Positions 14,495-14,562 of a stretch of 14,562 nucleotides of DNA are shown in pieces. How positions within the stretch are numbered: the first letter of the stretch is position 1; the number at the start of each line of letters is the position of its first letter. The notes below the pieces were generated by a model. That model did not search any database. It had not been told where the DNA came from and saw only the letters and a list, made by a program, of their open reading frames with translations. Location: contig DATGHS010000264.1 in assembly GCA_035307785.1 (NCBI GenBank), positions 1 through 14,562 of the forward strand. The letters are read 5' to 3'. The stretch comes from DATGHS01 sp035307785. GTDB taxonomy: Bacteria > Planctomycetota > Planctomycetia > Gemmatales > Gemmataceae. The translations under genes were made by a program, and so were the position numbers.

Positions 14495-14562
14495 CCGTTG
14501 CCCCCCGACTGCCGCTTTCGGCTTCGCCGGCGAAGCCGAAAGCGGCAGTCGGGGGGCAACGG
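14495..14562. repeat. Perfect 68-bp palindrome at the right window edge
   Basis: Bases 14495-14528 and 14529-14562 are exact reverse complements, 34 of 34, with no spacer. The window ends precisely at the end of the right arm. The palindrome begins 12 bp upstream of the lpxL-like start codon, and its last two G bases on the minus strand are part of the GGAG Shine-Dalgarno site. It may be a real repeat element in the leader of that gene, or a fold-back artefact at a contig end. Confidence 0.9.

Overview
The window looks like a chromosomal segment from a planctomycete, most likely of the Pirellulales type. This is an inference. It rests on a DUF1559 pseudopilin-like protein (7391-8290), an ECF sigma factor of the kind common in that phylum, high G+C coding sequence, and several intergenic perfect or near-perfect inverted repeats of the sort that are dispersed in planctomycete genomes. 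No ribosomal or other phylogenetic marker is present, so the assignment is not proven.

Bases 1-6969 hold a plus-strand DNA-end-processing operon. A NurA-like nuclease (cut by the left window edge) is followed by a HerA-like hexameric translocase ATPase, an Mre11/SbcD nuclease and a Rad50/SbcC zinc-hook ATPase. The gaps are 141 bp (filled by an inverted repeat), 28 bp and a 4-bp ATGA overlap. This is the gene set that archaea use for resection of double-strand breaks, here in a bacterium. Mre11-Rad50 would bind and trim the end, and HerA would drive DNA past NurA to make the recombinogenic 3' strand.

Bases 7002-8290 hold a minus-strand pair: a DUF1559 protein with a prepilin-type N-terminus, translationally coupled (TGATG) to a small HEAT-repeat lipoprotein-like gene. 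Bases 8291-8666 are a divergent intergenic region with a promoter on each side and a long hairpin. A DEAD-box RNA helicase (8667-9908, TTG start) and an unrecognised six-helix membrane protein (10007-10708) follow.

Bases 10709-11627 are the least explained part. They contain an intrinsic terminator that works only on the minus strand and has no obvious gene to serve. They also hold an extended -10 promoter and a small ORF with a strong Shine-Dalgarno site. From about 11238 to 11612 there are roughly ten consecutive hairpins directly upstream of the ECF sigma factor gene (11628-12236). The small ORF and the sigma gene lie in the same frame with only one amber stop between them. I read this as a long structured RNA leader, or an independent structured RNA, that probably controls the sigma factor. 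It is the best candidate in the window for something undescribed.

The sigma gene ends in a strong terminator. Next come a CACAGAG-rich inverted repeat, a type I-beta DAHP synthase (first step of aromatic amino acid synthesis), another perfect inverted repeat, and a convergent LpxL/HtrB-type acyltransferase. The window ends on a perfect 68-bp palindrome immediately upstream of that acyltransferase.
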